Assembly (NCBI GenBank): GCA_035771175.1
Contig: CM069592.1
Span: forward strand, 42,153,995 to 42,217,994
Length of the DNA stretch: 64,000 nt
Reading direction: 5' to 3'
From: Paratinospora sagittata
Lineage: Eukaryota; Streptophyta; Magnoliopsida; Ranunculales; Menispermaceae
Part shown: piece after piece, positions 24,300 through 36,500 of the stretch
Layout: the number at the start of each line of letters is the position of its first letter
How positions within the stretch are numbered: position 1 is the stretch's first letter
Notes under the pieces: model-generated
The model's database searches: none
Told to the model about the DNA's origin: nothing
The model's input: only the letters and a program-made list of their open reading frames with translations
Position numbers and translations under genes: made by a program

Positions 24300-24460
24300 C
24301 AAAAAGTAGTTGGCTAAGTAAAAAGGAGTTGAGTTCTAAAGTAATCTTTGTATAAAAATTTTATGTTCGATTCTTGAATGTGCTCTCGATAAAAGGGGTA
24401 CCTTATAATAATGGTAGCCTCGTGCACCAAGTACCGTAAAAAAAAGAAAAAAAAAAGGTT
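24300..24460 (+). mobile_element. Possible SINE-like fragment
   Basis: GTTGGCTAAGTAAAAAGGAG (weak A box) is followed by TATGTTCGATTCTTGAATG (B-box-like) and ends in a long A-rich tail near 24435-24457. Not clearly the same family as the other copies. Could be chance. Confidence 0.3.
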
Positions 24461-25327
24461 ATTCATTTTCTTTTACTATTGATCACAATTTTTTATTTGA
24501 GACAGCAACATGGTTAGTGATGATATCCACTAATGTCACATAAATACTCAAAATATAATGAATAATACCTAGCTTATAAAATTATAGAAGAAAAAGTAAA
24601 ATAGAGAGGCATTTATAGAGTTTCATGATATACACTGAAAGAATACAACATAAGAAAATGTTTGTAAAGCCAACTATATATGCATTATAAGAAGTAAAAC
24701 AAGCAGCAAGAGCAAGATATAATAAAAAATATTTATAACATGGAAATAGGAAGGTTGAAATGGAACTAATGCAATCGAGTACATAAAAGATTGATATATG
24801 TTTCAGAAAGGCCAAAAGCTACAGTAAAGAATATTTTATTGTCCCAAAATAACAAACAGTACTATATATTACGTTTCATTATTCGAATATAACTTTCATC
24901 CAAAAGTTTCAAAATACAAATAATGCATACATTTGATTACTCAAAAAATATTTTCTCTTAGTTCATAAACTTTAGTACTAGATATTAATTTTTAATAAGA
25001 ACAACAGTAAGATATTGATACTGGTTTTGGAGATTATGCTAACTTATGAAGGGCATTTGTATACTGGTGCGACTAGTGTCGTGTCTTCTCTTCTCTGTTC
25101 TTAAAAATCTTAAACTGCCCTCGACAGAAGAGATGGATACATAAAACCGCAAAGGTAACAAGAGTGGAGAGTTAACGTTCAAAGCTACACTACAACGACC
25201 CATATCTGTTCCTTTTTGAAAAGCTATTTTCCTTTTCTCACTCTGCACATCTCTCTTTCTTTTTTCCTCTCTTTTTCTCAGTTCCTTTCTCAGATTTCTC
25301 AGAGAAAAAGAAAAAACCAGTTTTGAA

Positions 25328-25390
25328 ATGCTCTCAAATTTTAATGGCGTCGCTTGTATTAATACTATTCACCAACAACAACAACAATAA
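25328..25390 (+). other. Upstream ORF in frame with the ICE-like CDS (ancestral N-terminus)
   Basis: A 20-codon frame MLSNFNGVACINTIH followed by five CAA codons and a TAA at 25388-25390. It lies exactly 39 codons before the main ATG at 25445, in the same reading frame. ICE1-type proteins of many eudicots begin MLS..NGVVWM, so this appears to be the original N-terminus, now closed by a stop that looks like one CAA of a CAA run changed to TAA. The frame stays open from 25391 to the main ATG through (GAA)10 and a KNEI-like segment. It could act as a regulatory uORF. Confidence 0.65.
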
Positions 25391-25396
25391 CAAGTA

Positions 25397-25426
25397 GAAG
25401 AAGAAGAAGAAGAAGAAGAAGAAGAA
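25397..25426 (+). repeat. (GAA)10 microsatellite in the 5' leader
   Basis: Ten GAA units just before the main start codon of the ICE-like gene, in frame with it. Such runs are length-variable in plants. Confidence 0.9.
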
Positions 25427-25444
25427 GAGAGCAAGAACGAGATC

Positions 25445-28400
25445 ATGAATTCCTTTTCTACGTTCACATCGTTACTTGAAAACTGCTGGCTCGACGACAG
25501 TAACAATGGAAACCCATCTCAACCCGATTTCAATAGCTTCCAAAACCTTCAACAAATTAGAGACATTAATAGCTTCACTCCAAACTACACAGGACCTGAT
25601 CAAAACCTTCTTTTACAACAACCACTCGAATCGTCTTCTTCTTGCTCTCCATCTTCAGTTTTCAATCTCGATCAATCTCAGTTGCAGCCATTTTTTCCTC
25701 CAAAACCTTGCTTTTCATCAGTTCTGAGCATCATTAACAACAACCCTTTTGACAACAGTTTCGATCTCAGCTGTGATCTGGGGTTTCTACCGTCATTGCA
25801 TGTAAACCAAGCCTCTTCAGATTTCCCTGCTTTTATCAACAGAAACGGAGGGGTTTTTACTGGTTTTGAAGCTTCCAGCTCAAATGCGCAAATGGGTACT
25901 ACTGATTTCAGCTCTATTTCGCAATTTAACAATACCCATTTCTTCCATTTGCCTGATAACAACAATAGCAGCTTAACGAACAGCTTCAGACCAGATGGTT
26001 TTGAGAATCTCGAGGATAATGGGAGGAAGATGTTGAAGCCGCTGGAGATTTTCCCTTGTTCTGGAGCTCAACCAACGTTGTTTCAGAAGAGAAAGATCAG
26101 GGAAAACGGACTCGTGTCGAGCAAGGGGAAAAGAGAGGTAGAAGAAGAAGTGGAGAAGAGGAGGAAGAATGAGGAAGAGGATGAAGTAGATGAGGTTAGT
26201 GTTGATGGGTCGGGACTGAATTATGATAGTGATGAGGGCGTGGATAATGATAGGAAGTTTGAGGAGAATGGTGGGAATAATTCGAATGCAAATAGTATGG
26301 TCACTAATGGAGATCAAAAGGGGAAGAAAAAAGGGCCTCCGGCGAAGAATTTGATGGCGGAGCGACGGCGAAGGAAAAAGCTTAATGATAGGCTTTACAT
26401 GCTGAGGTCTGTTGTTCCAAAGATTAGCAAGGTAAATATTTATTTGGTTCGCGATTTTCTAGTTTTTGAACTTGATTGTTGTGTTGTTATAATGTTTATG
26501 GCCTTTTTGAATTGTTGCATTAGTACCCTTGATAGAGCGGAGTAGACGACCCTTGTAGTAACTTGCAATCTTTTATGTTCAAATGGTCTGATAACATCTT
26601 TATTAATTTGAATTCTTTTGGGTATTGGTTGATTTTTGTAGATTACCAGCTAGATAGAAAATAATCTAGGAGTTCCTGATTTTATATGTTCTTTTCCATT
26701 ATGATCTTTCCGTGGGCTGTTTTTACCATGCATGTAAGTCTTCTGATTTTACTATGAGTTGTTGAATTTCCATGAGAAAGTTATATGTGTGAACCTAATT
26801 AAGCCATGGTTAAGAACTCTAGTCATTCAAAACTTCTTTCTAAATGTCTCAACTGAATAAAGATTTAAAGGCTTAAGTTCATGAGGTGATCGGTGATCTA
26901 TAGTATTTCTTAAACAAAGTTTTACCAAAGTGTTTGATTGTTTCTTTCCATTTGAAAGATTAAACTTGGAATTTGAATGAAATTTGTCCCGGTTTGGATG
27001 TATGAAATATTGGGTCCTTTTTCAGTGTCATCTACTTTATAGTGCTTTTGACGCCTTATCGATTTCTTTTTTCTGAAAAAGTGTTTTTATTATGGTGCAT
27101 ATTAAGTACTCTTGCTGTTTGGACAGATGGATAGAGCTTCAATACTAGGGGATGCAATTGAGTATTTGAAAGAGCTTTTGCAGAGGATCAACGACCTCCA
27201 CAATGAGCTGGAATCTTCTCCTGGTTCCTCACTGCCTCTTACCACGAGTTTCCAACCTTTGACGCCAACCTCAACTACCCTTCCCTCCCATATCAAGGAG
27301 GAACTGTGCCATAGTGCGTTGCCTAGCCCAAATAACCAGCCTGCCAAGGTGTGTATCCATGTTTCTGTTATTGAATTCCCTAATTGTCTCCCTAAATTTG
27401 AAGCATTTATGTTAGATGAAATTGTAATTGACATATTTTTCCATATTTTGTTGCCTAGGCTTTAGGTTTATACATGTATACACAGAAAACAAACTATGGT
27501 GTCCTAGATTTTTCAATGAACTTCTCAAAATTATATACATATATATACAGAAAAAAACACTATAGTGTCCAAGATCATTCAATGAACTTCACAATAAAGT
27601 GGTTGGAAATACGTTTCCACTTTCTCTATGATATTGAACCAAACTTTGAAATACACATGCATGTTGGACATAGTAGAGACCTTGCTTTCATTGAGCAAGT
27701 TATAAGTGAGAATCTAATGCATTAGTTTAAGGGAATTGTTGACGTGTCTACCTTCATGGGAATGATCATTTGGTGACAAACACAGTAGAGACCTTGCTTT
27801 CATTGAGCAAGTTATAGGTGACAATCTAATGCATTGGTTTAAGGGAACTGTTGAATGTGTCTACCTTCCATGGAAATGATCATTTGGTGACAATTCTTTA
27901 AAGAATCCAAGTCAGCTTTCAGCTAAAACTATTTTGCAAGTTCTTTTTTCTGGGAAATATGGGCCACTCATTTTAGGTCAGTAATTTTATTGGTAGGGTT
28001 CATCTTTGGGAAATGTAGACAAATATGCCACATGTATGGTATAGATTTGATTGCAATTATTGAGGTAAATAAGCATTAGATTATTCATCATCTTTTTCAG
28101 TCTTCTGTTAATTCTTTCTTTCTGCTTTCTTCTTTTCAACTTCTGTACTCGGGCAATTTCATTTAGCAATGGTGTTCATTCCATATACTGCAATGAATGA
28201 AATTCCTGTGTTTTGTGTGCAATAATAGAAGAATGCTTCCATCTTATGCTGCCTATTTTCTATATATTCAGGTTGAAGTCAGGTTGAGAGAAGGGAGAGC
28301 TGTGAATATCCACATGTTTTGTGCTCGTAGACCTGGTCTCTTGCTCTCCACCATGAAGGCTCTTGATGATCTTGGGCTTGATGTCCAGCAGGCTGTAATC

Positions 28401-29139
28401 AGCTGTTTTGATGGATTTGCTCTAGATGTTTTCCGAGCTGAGGTTAGCTCCGTCCCCCGTGGCATTTTTCTCTTGTAAACAAAAAGATTAAAAGAAGAGG
28501 AAAAAGAAAGAAAAAGATTCTGAGATTTACTTGAAAATCTCAATGTGGCAACTCAAAATTCCAAGTAGATAATTATAGCAACTAGACAATGCAATACTGA
28601 AATCCTTGGTACACTTAAAAGTACATTAGCGGTGGATGGGGTACACTCGAGTGGTATTACTGGGTCGGTTCCTGTTTGGATATTAATATATCCAGTGCCA
28701 TCGCCATTTTTGTTAGTTCCTATGATGCTTCTAGGGCACAAGTAATTTCAATGTCTTTCTATGTTTTTCTCAGGTATATCAATACTATAACAAAACCAGA
28801 ACCAGGATCCTTTTTATCTAATAGATGCATGCTATCATGTATTTTAGATCTCTTAAATGGGTTCTTATCTTACTCACTAGGGTAGCTGAATAGTTTCGAC
28901 TCAATGAATTCCATGGAAATGATGAAATATGGGTCATTTTGCAAACCCTAATAGCTGTAACAAGGCACCCGATTGATGGTGGTGGTGGTGCTAATGATGA
29001 TACTGATTTAGTTATTTTGTGTTTCCTTATAAGCTTTTCTCTTTATGTTTTCCAGCAATGCATGGATGGTCCAGACATAATGCCTGAGGCAATCAAGACA
29101 GTACTGTTGAATTCGGCTAGCTTCCATGGTGTAATGTAA
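25445..29139 (+). CDS. ICE1: ICE1/SCREAM-like bHLH transcription factor, four exons
   Basis: Exons 25445-26431, 27127-27348, 28272-28442 and 29056-29139, all phase 0; product 487 residues (AtICE1 is 494). The N-terminal half is Ser/Asn-rich with a Gln-rich/[10 protein letters not shown] activation-like segment. An acidic linker reads GLNYDSDE. The basic region [20 protein letters not shown] (~300-320) leads to the HLH across the exon 1/2 junction ([25 protein letters not shown]). A C-terminal ACT-like domain ([17 protein letters not shown]...) spans exon 3. The SUMO-type motif IKEE and the following Ser-Pro site (SALPSP), which in ICE1 control stability, are kept. In ICE1/SCRM the KRAAM site reads FQKRAAMRQ; here it is FQKRKIREN, keeping the Arg altered in ice1-1/scrm-D but not the flanking Ala residues. 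The family pairs with SPCH/MUTE/FAMA in stomatal development and activates CBF genes in the cold. A divergent paralogue rather than the main ICE1 is possible. Confidence 0.9.
27494..27610. repeat. Imperfect direct repeat in ICE-like intron 2
   Basis: CTATGGTGTCCTAGATTTTTCAATGAACTTC (given here as CTATGGTGTCC and TCAATGAACTTC) recurs ~67 bases later as CTATAGTGTCC and TCAATGAACTTC. Intronic. Confidence 0.6.
27669..27895. repeat. Tandem duplication (~112 bp) in ICE-like intron 2
   Basis: AGTAGAGACCTTGCTTTCAT at 27672 recurs at 27784, followed in both copies by GAGCAAGTTATA.GTGA and AATCTAATGCATT.GTTTAAG and ending with GATCATTTGGTGACAA. The copies differ by a few substitutions and small indels. 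Lies in the 0.9-kb second intron; no sign of coding. Confidence 0.85.
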
Positions 29140-30782
29140 GTTCAATCTCATGAATCAAAGATGAGTTGCACCTGTAGTAATGAATTTCCATTGTTTTCTT
29201 GAGAGTAACCTGTAAATGTCATCTGCCTGTTAAATTATGTCATGGATGCGCTCTTTTCCTCAGGTTTAGAAACACAGAGAACACGTTATCTTTATAAGCG
29301 TTAGCTTTTAAATAAAATATTTGTTAAGGTTCATCATAATTACTCTCTCCATGCGTTTAGCTATCTGAGATTAGCTATACTATCTGGTGTTAATGGTAAC
29401 TTGATTTATATTGTTGGGCTTCAACTTATTAGCTATATGGTTTTTTTAAGATCTAGTGGTTATCTAACATTTTGTCTTAATATTAGTTGTGTTCTTTGTT
29501 AAGATTATTAAGGCCTTTATGTCAATTTTTCACACCACACCCAACATGTTTTATTTCACCTGTTTTCTTGTCTGTTACAGTTGGTAGTCATTGGTTCTTT
29601 CTAAATTATCTTACTTAACTTCCCCTTGTCTTATTGCCAGCTATATAGTACCTTTTTTTTTTTTTTTTGAAGTGTTTGTAAGTGATGTATGTTTTTGGAT
29701 GTTTAATGTTGTTTTTTTGTTGTTTCTTTGATATAGAATCATCCAATTGAAATTGAGAACTTATTTCAGTTGGTGGTTAAAAGCATACTCTAAATTAGAT
29801 TATGCCCATCCCAAAGTCTCCATATTTGATGATTTGAGACAGGATATTCTTCATTTAATTGTTGTGTATAATCCCTTATTTCAGAAACAAAAGGGCATTT
29901 TTCTATTCATAAAGCCAAGGTTGTGTTTGGCGTGCAATTTAAATTTAGTTTTTCTGTATTTGAAAAAAAAAAAAAAAAAAATGGGGTTGCAAAATACTTG
30001 TTTGGTTTAATAAGTTTTTTTTATAGTTGATTTGTGTGAAATCCTAAACAAATCAACAAGTTTTCTTTGTTTTTAAATTTGAATATAACACAAATTATAA
30101 TTCAATTAAAGATGAGGTCATATTTTAATTTTTTGAATTTTTTTTTTTAAATTGTATGCCAAACTCAGCGTAAATTTCTTGCAATTTACTCATTCAATAG
30201 GCACTGTGGTTTTTCTTTTTATATTTAATTTTACTCTTAAACTAAAAGGCAATAAATAAATATATATATGTTGGTGGTGATGGTGAAAGAAAAATCATGA
30301 TCCCATTAAAATTGGGTTAATAAGAAAAATAATTTTTATTGATTGAACCAAAAAATTAAAAAAATGAATGCCTTTTACTTATCAGTAACGTTTTCTTTTT
30401 GGTTCAGTAACGTGAATGAACGAATGACAGGATAGAAGGAACAAGGGAACGTGAATCATTGGTTTCCTTGCTTGTACCGTAACATGAGTGGTTTGACCGA
30501 TCGAAACTAACTTTCTCTGCTTTTTTACTTTCCTCTTACCGCTTCTGCTTTCACGTGAAAACAGTGTAGTCGTCTTGCAGGTGCCATATCCACCACGTTA
30601 CCAACGATGGTGAATGTACTTCTCTTCTTTTATTTGAAAGATGCTGAAAAGTTAGGAAGACAAATGTAAATATGTTGAGTGCGATAAAGGTGAAATGAAT
30701 CTTTTTCAAAATTAATAGTTAAATAAATTGTTTACGATTTTAAAATTAATCAACTCATCTACGTCACTATCAACTCCAATGA
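29140..30782. other. Intergenic DNA downstream of the ICE-like gene
   Basis: Includes the presumed 3' UTR of the ICE-like gene. AT-rich with poly-T and poly-A runs (29650, 29965). No supported gene or element. Confidence 0.55.
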
Positions 30783-30930
30783 TCATACTCCTATATTCTT
30801 CAAGAAACTCCTCTTACTAACACTCCTCAAAACCTGCGGCAACTGCTCCGGGGATATCAATCCGTTCTCATCTACATCAAACACTATAAACGCATTCCTC
30901 AAATCTTCTATCACAATGTTGAATCCACCT
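30783..30930 (-). pseudogene. Fragment of a calmodulin-like (EF-hand) protein gene
   Basis: The minus strand encodes DLRNAFIVFDVDENGLISPE followed by QLPQVLRSVS, one EF-hand with Asp-1, Asp-3, Asn-5, Gly-6 and Ile-8 of the loop. Position 12 is Gln instead of the calcium-binding Glu. Only this one hand and a few flanking residues are recognisable. Upstream the frame runs into the tandem repeat at 30957 and downstream it ends quickly. CML proteins have two to four hands over ~150-200 residues, so this is a truncated relic, possibly carried by a transposable element. Confidence 0.55.
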
Positions 30931-30956
30931 CTTTCGTGTAAAAGTAAGCAGAATGG

Positions 30957-31830
30957 TGCTTTGTAAAAATGCTCAAAAATTGTGCTAGAAATTGAAACAC
31001 AGTCGCAATATTGACTTGTCAAACGCGCTAACCTTGCGTTTTCCTCAATTTCACTCCGCAACGGAGTTTCTACAGTGTGCCCAAACAGGGCCAGAGTCGT
31101 TCATATCTATCAATCCATGATATATATGCCCTAAAAGCTTGTGTTCCATAGTGACAGCGGGTAGGGTTTTTTTTTTGTTTTTTGGTCAAAGAAAAGTGGA
31201 TAGTTTAGGTAAGGGGGAAGTGGGTAGTTTAGGTAACTACACAACCGGTGCTAAAATGCTCAAAAATCGCGTTAGAAATCGAAACAAAGTCACGATATTG
31301 GCTTACCAAACACGCCAACCTTGTGTTTCCCTTGCTTTCGCGCTGCAAGAGGGTTTCTACCATACGCCCAAATAGGGCCAAAGTCATTCATATTTATCAA
31401 TCCATGATATATCCTTCCTAAAAGTTGATAGTTTTTTTTTTTTTTTTTTTGTTCAAAGGAAAGTGGGTAGTTTAGGTAAGGGGGAAGTAGTTTAGGTTAA
31501 CTGCATGACCGGTGCTAAAATGCTCAAAAATCACATTAAAATTTAAAATGCAGTCGCGATATTAGCTTGCTAAACATGTCAACCTTGCGTTTTCTTCGAT
31601 TTCACATTGTAATGGGTTTTTACAGTACACCCAAACAGGGCCAAAGTTGTTTATATCTATCAATCCATAATTTATCCGCCTAAAAAACTTGCATTCCACA
31701 GGAAAAGAAGGTACTTTTTTTTTTTTTTTTTTTTTTGTTTCTTTATGAAAGGAAAGTGGGTAGTTTAGGTAAGGGGGAAGTGGGTAGTTTAGGTAACTGC
31801 ATGATCGGTGCTAAAATATCCGACAATATA
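30957..31830. repeat. Tandem repeat, unit ~260-300 bp, about three copies
   Basis: Start-of-unit GTGCTAAAATGCTCAAAAAT occurs at 31249 and 31512, with variants at 30957 and 31808. Each unit contains GCCCAAA.AGGGCCA and ATCTATCAATCCAT, a poly-T tract of varying length and GTGGGTAGTTTAGGTAAGGG. Unit length varies mainly with the poly-T run. The first unit abuts the EF-hand fragment. Small frames in the array are repeat translations. Confidence 0.85.
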
Positions 31831-32880
31831 AGATTATAAATTTTTTTTGTGCTAAATTACCTTATTACCCATTAAAAAGTAAAATCTTAAGTTATTAAAC
31901 AATTAAAGTAAGAAGAGGTGCAGTGGTAATATTGGGGTTTTTGCTAAATGGATCGTCCCGTGAGTTGCTCCATGTTTTCACAGTATAAGTAGTATAGATA
32001 ATAGAGTTTCATTTCTTATTGGGTCCTTTTGAGGGGTCACTGGAGCAAATCTAGATTTGAGACTAGACTTAATTGGACCTAACTCGGACTAAAAACCCAA
32101 ACCCAAAATCATCGGATTGGGTCTCAAGTCCCTGCCGATTAAATCCGAATCCAAGTCCTCCTTACATGCAACAACATTGAAGCCCACGAACATAGGGGTA
32201 ATAATTTATGTTGTCATGTCATAATCGTGTATAATAAAATATATTATAAATTTAAACACGACACGTTATTTTAACGTGTCATTATATGTAAATTCATACT
32301 CGACACGTTTAATAAACGAGTTAAACAAGTTAACCTGTTTATAATCCTTAAAGTTTAAACAAGTTCATTCTAACCTATTTATTATATATAAATTTTAAAT
32401 TAACATATAAATAAAAAAATTTAAATTATAATTATACAATCATATAATAAAGACCAAATAAAATATTATAAAGTTAGAATATCAACACATGATATAAAAT
32501 ATTAAAAAAAATTTACACATAACATAAGTCTCAACACAAAATATAATTATGTTTGAATTTAATAGGTCGAATTATTTTTTATCTAAAATTTAATTATGTC
32601 TAATGAAATTTAACATATTTTAACTCATTTATGTAAAATTTAAATTTATTTATTTTGTATCAATTTTAAATTTTATTACGAAACATCTATATTCTGATCC
32701 CGTAAAAGTAAAATTAAAAAAAAAAACGCGAGACTGCCAAATTGCCAATAATGCGTAACTTTCGAAAGGTGGGTCGAGTGTTATCGAATCAAATCGTCAC
32801 TTCTCCGGAACCAGAACATGTACGAGCCTTACCTAGTTAACCTACTCATTCCACCTCCAAGCGCCGTCGCGTTTCAACTT
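31831..32880. other. Intergenic DNA upstream of the aspartate kinase gene
   Basis: AT-rich with CGGATTGGGTCTC / AACCCAAACCCAAA-type low-complexity repeats around 32080-32340. No coding frame. The last ~100 bases are richer in GC and pass into the likely promoter/leader of the aspartate kinase gene. Confidence 0.5.
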
Positions 32881-33553
32881 TAAACCACGTGAGAAGAAGA
32901 AGAAGCTCATTGCACGTAGTTGCTTCAATTCAACTTCAGCAATTCAAAAGCGCTCGCGCGCATTCGCTATCGTCTCTATTTGGAGCTCATAAGCTCTACG
33001 GAAAAGATCGTCAGAGCTTGGAAGAAGACGAGACAAGAGAGGCAAAACCCTAGATCTTCGCTTTCGAAGCTCTTCTTGTAGAAGGTGATTTTGAAGGTCT
33101 GTTTCGGATTCTCGATGATTCAATGCTCTGGTGCTATTGATCTTACGTATTTGTTGTTTTTGATCTTTCTTTGTTTTTTTCTCGAATTGCTTGTTTTGCT
33201 CTGTACCTTTTGGAATTTTCTACTCTGTTTATGTAATTTTGGTGTTGATCTGCTTGCATTGTTCTTTTTTTGTTTTCCGCTTTTATCGTTTTTCTGAAGC
33301 AGCTGTATCGAAATGGCGCAGGTTAAATGTTGGATCGAAATTGAAGAGAAAAAAAAAAGGTTATTGCATTTTAGACAATCATTGAAGCATTTGTTGCACT
33401 AATCTTTGAATAGTTTAGTCACAATAGTATAGTGTATGCTGTTTGTGCTCTGAAGACGCTGTTGACTGCTGAAATTGTTGAATTATCGGTATCGCTCGCT
33501 TTTCCATCACGTCTGCTTAGAGGATACTTTATTGTTCCTTTAGCTGCGTTCGC
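32881..33553 (+). promoter_or_regulatory. Probable promoter/5' leader of the aspartate kinase gene
   Basis: A CACGTG G-box lies at about 32886 in ACCACGTGAG. Below it comes a leader-like, CT- and GA-rich stretch, then T-rich intron-like sequence from about 33085 with an acceptor-like TTTAG shortly before the ATG at 33554. A 5'-UTR intron is therefore likely, as in many plant housekeeping genes. Exact transcription start and leader splice sites are inferred, not proven. Confidence 0.4.
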
Positions 33554-36500
33554 ATGGCAGCTTCTTTGCGTTTTGTTGGTGTTAGAACTCCGTACTCTGA
33601 GTACAGAAGTTCCATATCAGTCGCATCGATCCAATTTGGATTCTCAGTGGCTGTAGCTTCAGATTCTGGAGTTGCACTAGGAAGAGTATTAGGAGTTGTC
33701 TGTGGACGCAAAATTTCAAAAGTTAGTTGCAACAGAGGCATCGTAGCCGTGCTCGATGAGGATGAGACTGCAAAGGAAAGTGAGAACGGCAGTATCAGGC
33801 AGTTATCATGTGTGATGAAATTTGGTGGCTCCTCTTTGAGATCATCGGAAAGAATGAGGGAGGTTGCAGAACTTATCCTCAGTTTTCCTGAAGAAAGGCC
33901 TGTAATCGTTCTCTCTGCTATGGGGAGAACAACTAGCAATCTCCTGCAGGTATGCTGAGGCTGTAGGCCTGCTGGTTCGTTTTCTCTTATTTGTAAATGC
34001 TGGGAGTTTGTTGATGGTTGAATTGTTTGTTCAAAGGCCGGAGAAAAGGCCATTGATTGTGGTGTTTCTCGTGTATCTGAGATTGATGAATTGAGCTTCA
34101 TAAAAGAGCTACATCTTAAGTATGTACTCTGTTTTTTTTCCTCGTGATCTTTATGCCTCATATTCGTAGTTTTGAATTATTAAATCTCTTGGTTTAATTC
34201 GTTCAGGACTGCTGATGAACTAGGAGTGGATAGATCTACCATTTCTGGTGAGGATCCGTTGCATACTTAGGCAACCTGGCTCTTTTTGGTTATGTTTTTT
34301 TTTTAATTGCTGCCCTTGTTTGCTTCCATATAATGAGTTCTTAGAGCTTTGGTTTACAGAATTTCGTCTGTAATTCATTTGGTTGTATATGAAAAAAAAA
34401 ATGCAGGGCACTTACAAGAACTAGAGCAACTTCTGAAGGGAATTGCTATGATGAAAGAGTTGACTCCTCGCACAAGAGACTATTTAGTTTCATTTGGAGA
34501 GTGCATGTCCACAAGATTATTTACAGCTTATTTGAACAGCATTGGTGCCAAAGCCCATCAGGTATGGCCCTTTTCTAGTATTGAACTCAATTTCGTACTT
34601 TCTATTAGGTTATTGACATTTTTTTGGAGATAAATTAGTTGTAGGGCTTTCCGGTTTAGATACATTCTTGCTAACCGATATTGAAGCGATGCATGTAGCT
34701 GTTTAGGTGACAGTTTATCAGCACTGCAATCATTGAAAGCATCATGGGGTTGAACTCAGCACTTAACTTATTGATATGAATAAGAAAATTTTGGCATTTT
34801 ATTTTTGTTATCTTATATGGAGGTGTCATTATTATTTCTAGCCTCGAGTTCTGCCACATTTTTCTAAAAACATTGAGATATTGATGCAATGTGATAAAGA
34901 GTTAGAGTTTGTGGAGATCTCAAATTAGTAAAATTTCTTAAAATATGAAAACACTAATTTGAGATCTCCACAAACTTCAACTCTTTATCACATTGCATCA
35001 GATATTAATGTGTTTTACATGTTTTCTCTTTCTATTTGTTAATACATGTTGCAACTATGTAAGTATTTGTATTATTACTAATAGGTGGCCTTTCTATCAG
35101 GAATGTGCCAAGGAAAAAAAATTCACCCTTTGGGAGATTTTTTATTTTCTCCTAAATGAAAGAGTGATAATGCTATAAAACTAAAAGAATGTTACAATAG
35201 TCATTGAGATGTAGTCTATACTTATTTTAAAAACGAAGTACAAAACTAAAGTTTTAATATGGAAAAGCAAGAATTAAGCCTTGAAGGAGACACCTCATTA
35301 TTTGACATTGAGGCTTAAACCTCATAGGGTACTTCAGCACTATTCAAAAAACTGCGTGTTGCAGTTATTTTATGATGATCACTAATTGTGTACACTCTTA
35401 GTATTTTTGCAGTATGATGCTTTTGATATCGGCTTTATAACCACAGACGACTTCACAAATGCTGACATCTTGGAAGCCACTTATCCTGCTGTGGCAAAGA
35501 GGTTGCATGGTGATTGGATTAGGGATCCCGCAATTCCTGTTGTTACAGGCTTCCTTGGAAAGGTATTTGAATTACATAAGGATTCTTCTTTCGTAATTTC
35601 CTCTTTTCCTGTTGCTGCATTGTTTTGGATGGGGGAGGGTGTTAGGGGAGGCTGAAATGGTTTATTTGTACGCTCAATTAATAGTGGAGTTAATGTTTCA
35701 CAAACACTGTATGATTCTGATGTTCTGTTCACAGGGTTGGAAGTCTTGTGCTGTGACTACCTTGGGTAGGGGTGGTAGTGATTTGACAGCCACAACTATT
35801 GGAAAAGCCTTGGGCTTGCGTGAGATTCAGGTCAAATACAGATCCAAGTTATATGAGCGGTTAAGACTTTCTTTTTGTTTACTACCTCAATTCGTTCATG
35901 TGAAAATATGTTACCATTCAGTCTTAAAATTAGACTCTTTTATGACTATATCTTGTATGTCCTTGATTAAGGAAACAAGCGAAAATGTAACTAATTAGTT
36001 TTCAATTCATGACAGGTATGGAAGGATGTGGATGGCGTTTTAACATGTGATCCAAACATATATCCTAGTGCAGAACCAGTACCATATTTGACATTTGAAG
36101 AAGCAGCTGAACTTGCATATTTTGGTGCTCAGGCATGCTCTAATTTTTTGAGATTCTTGTCTCATCTTATTTATTTTTTGTGATTCCAGAACTGCAGATG
36201 ATAAATTGTAAAAAAAAAAGAAAAAAAGAAAAAGGGCAAAACCATTCATGATGCAACAAAGAGAAATATATTGAAGGTCATATGGAAAATAAAGGGTGCT
36301 TTTAAGGTAATATACCAGCATAAGGAATAAAAATAGCCCTTGAATCACCCTTCACACCCCCTCCCCTCCTCTTATTTACACACGGCTCTCACTATGGCAA
36401 AAAGTGGATTAATTGAACTCATCTATTACTACTTACGTAGAGTAGATGGTTTAAGTATCATATGCAACATATAGGCAATTCCCTGGTTTACATGTTAGGA

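Noticed and set aside
25120..25140. miR156-like GACAGAAGAGA upstream of the ICE-like gene
   Set aside because: Only 11 matching bases and no foldback.
25678..26317. Antisense frames of 95 and 114 codons opposite ICE-like exon 1
   Set aside because: Shadow frames of a real coding exon; low-complexity translation.
33529..34161. 210-codon minus-strand frame opposite aspartate kinase exons 1-2
   Set aside because: It is the antisense of well-conserved kinase coding exons and has no domain of its own.
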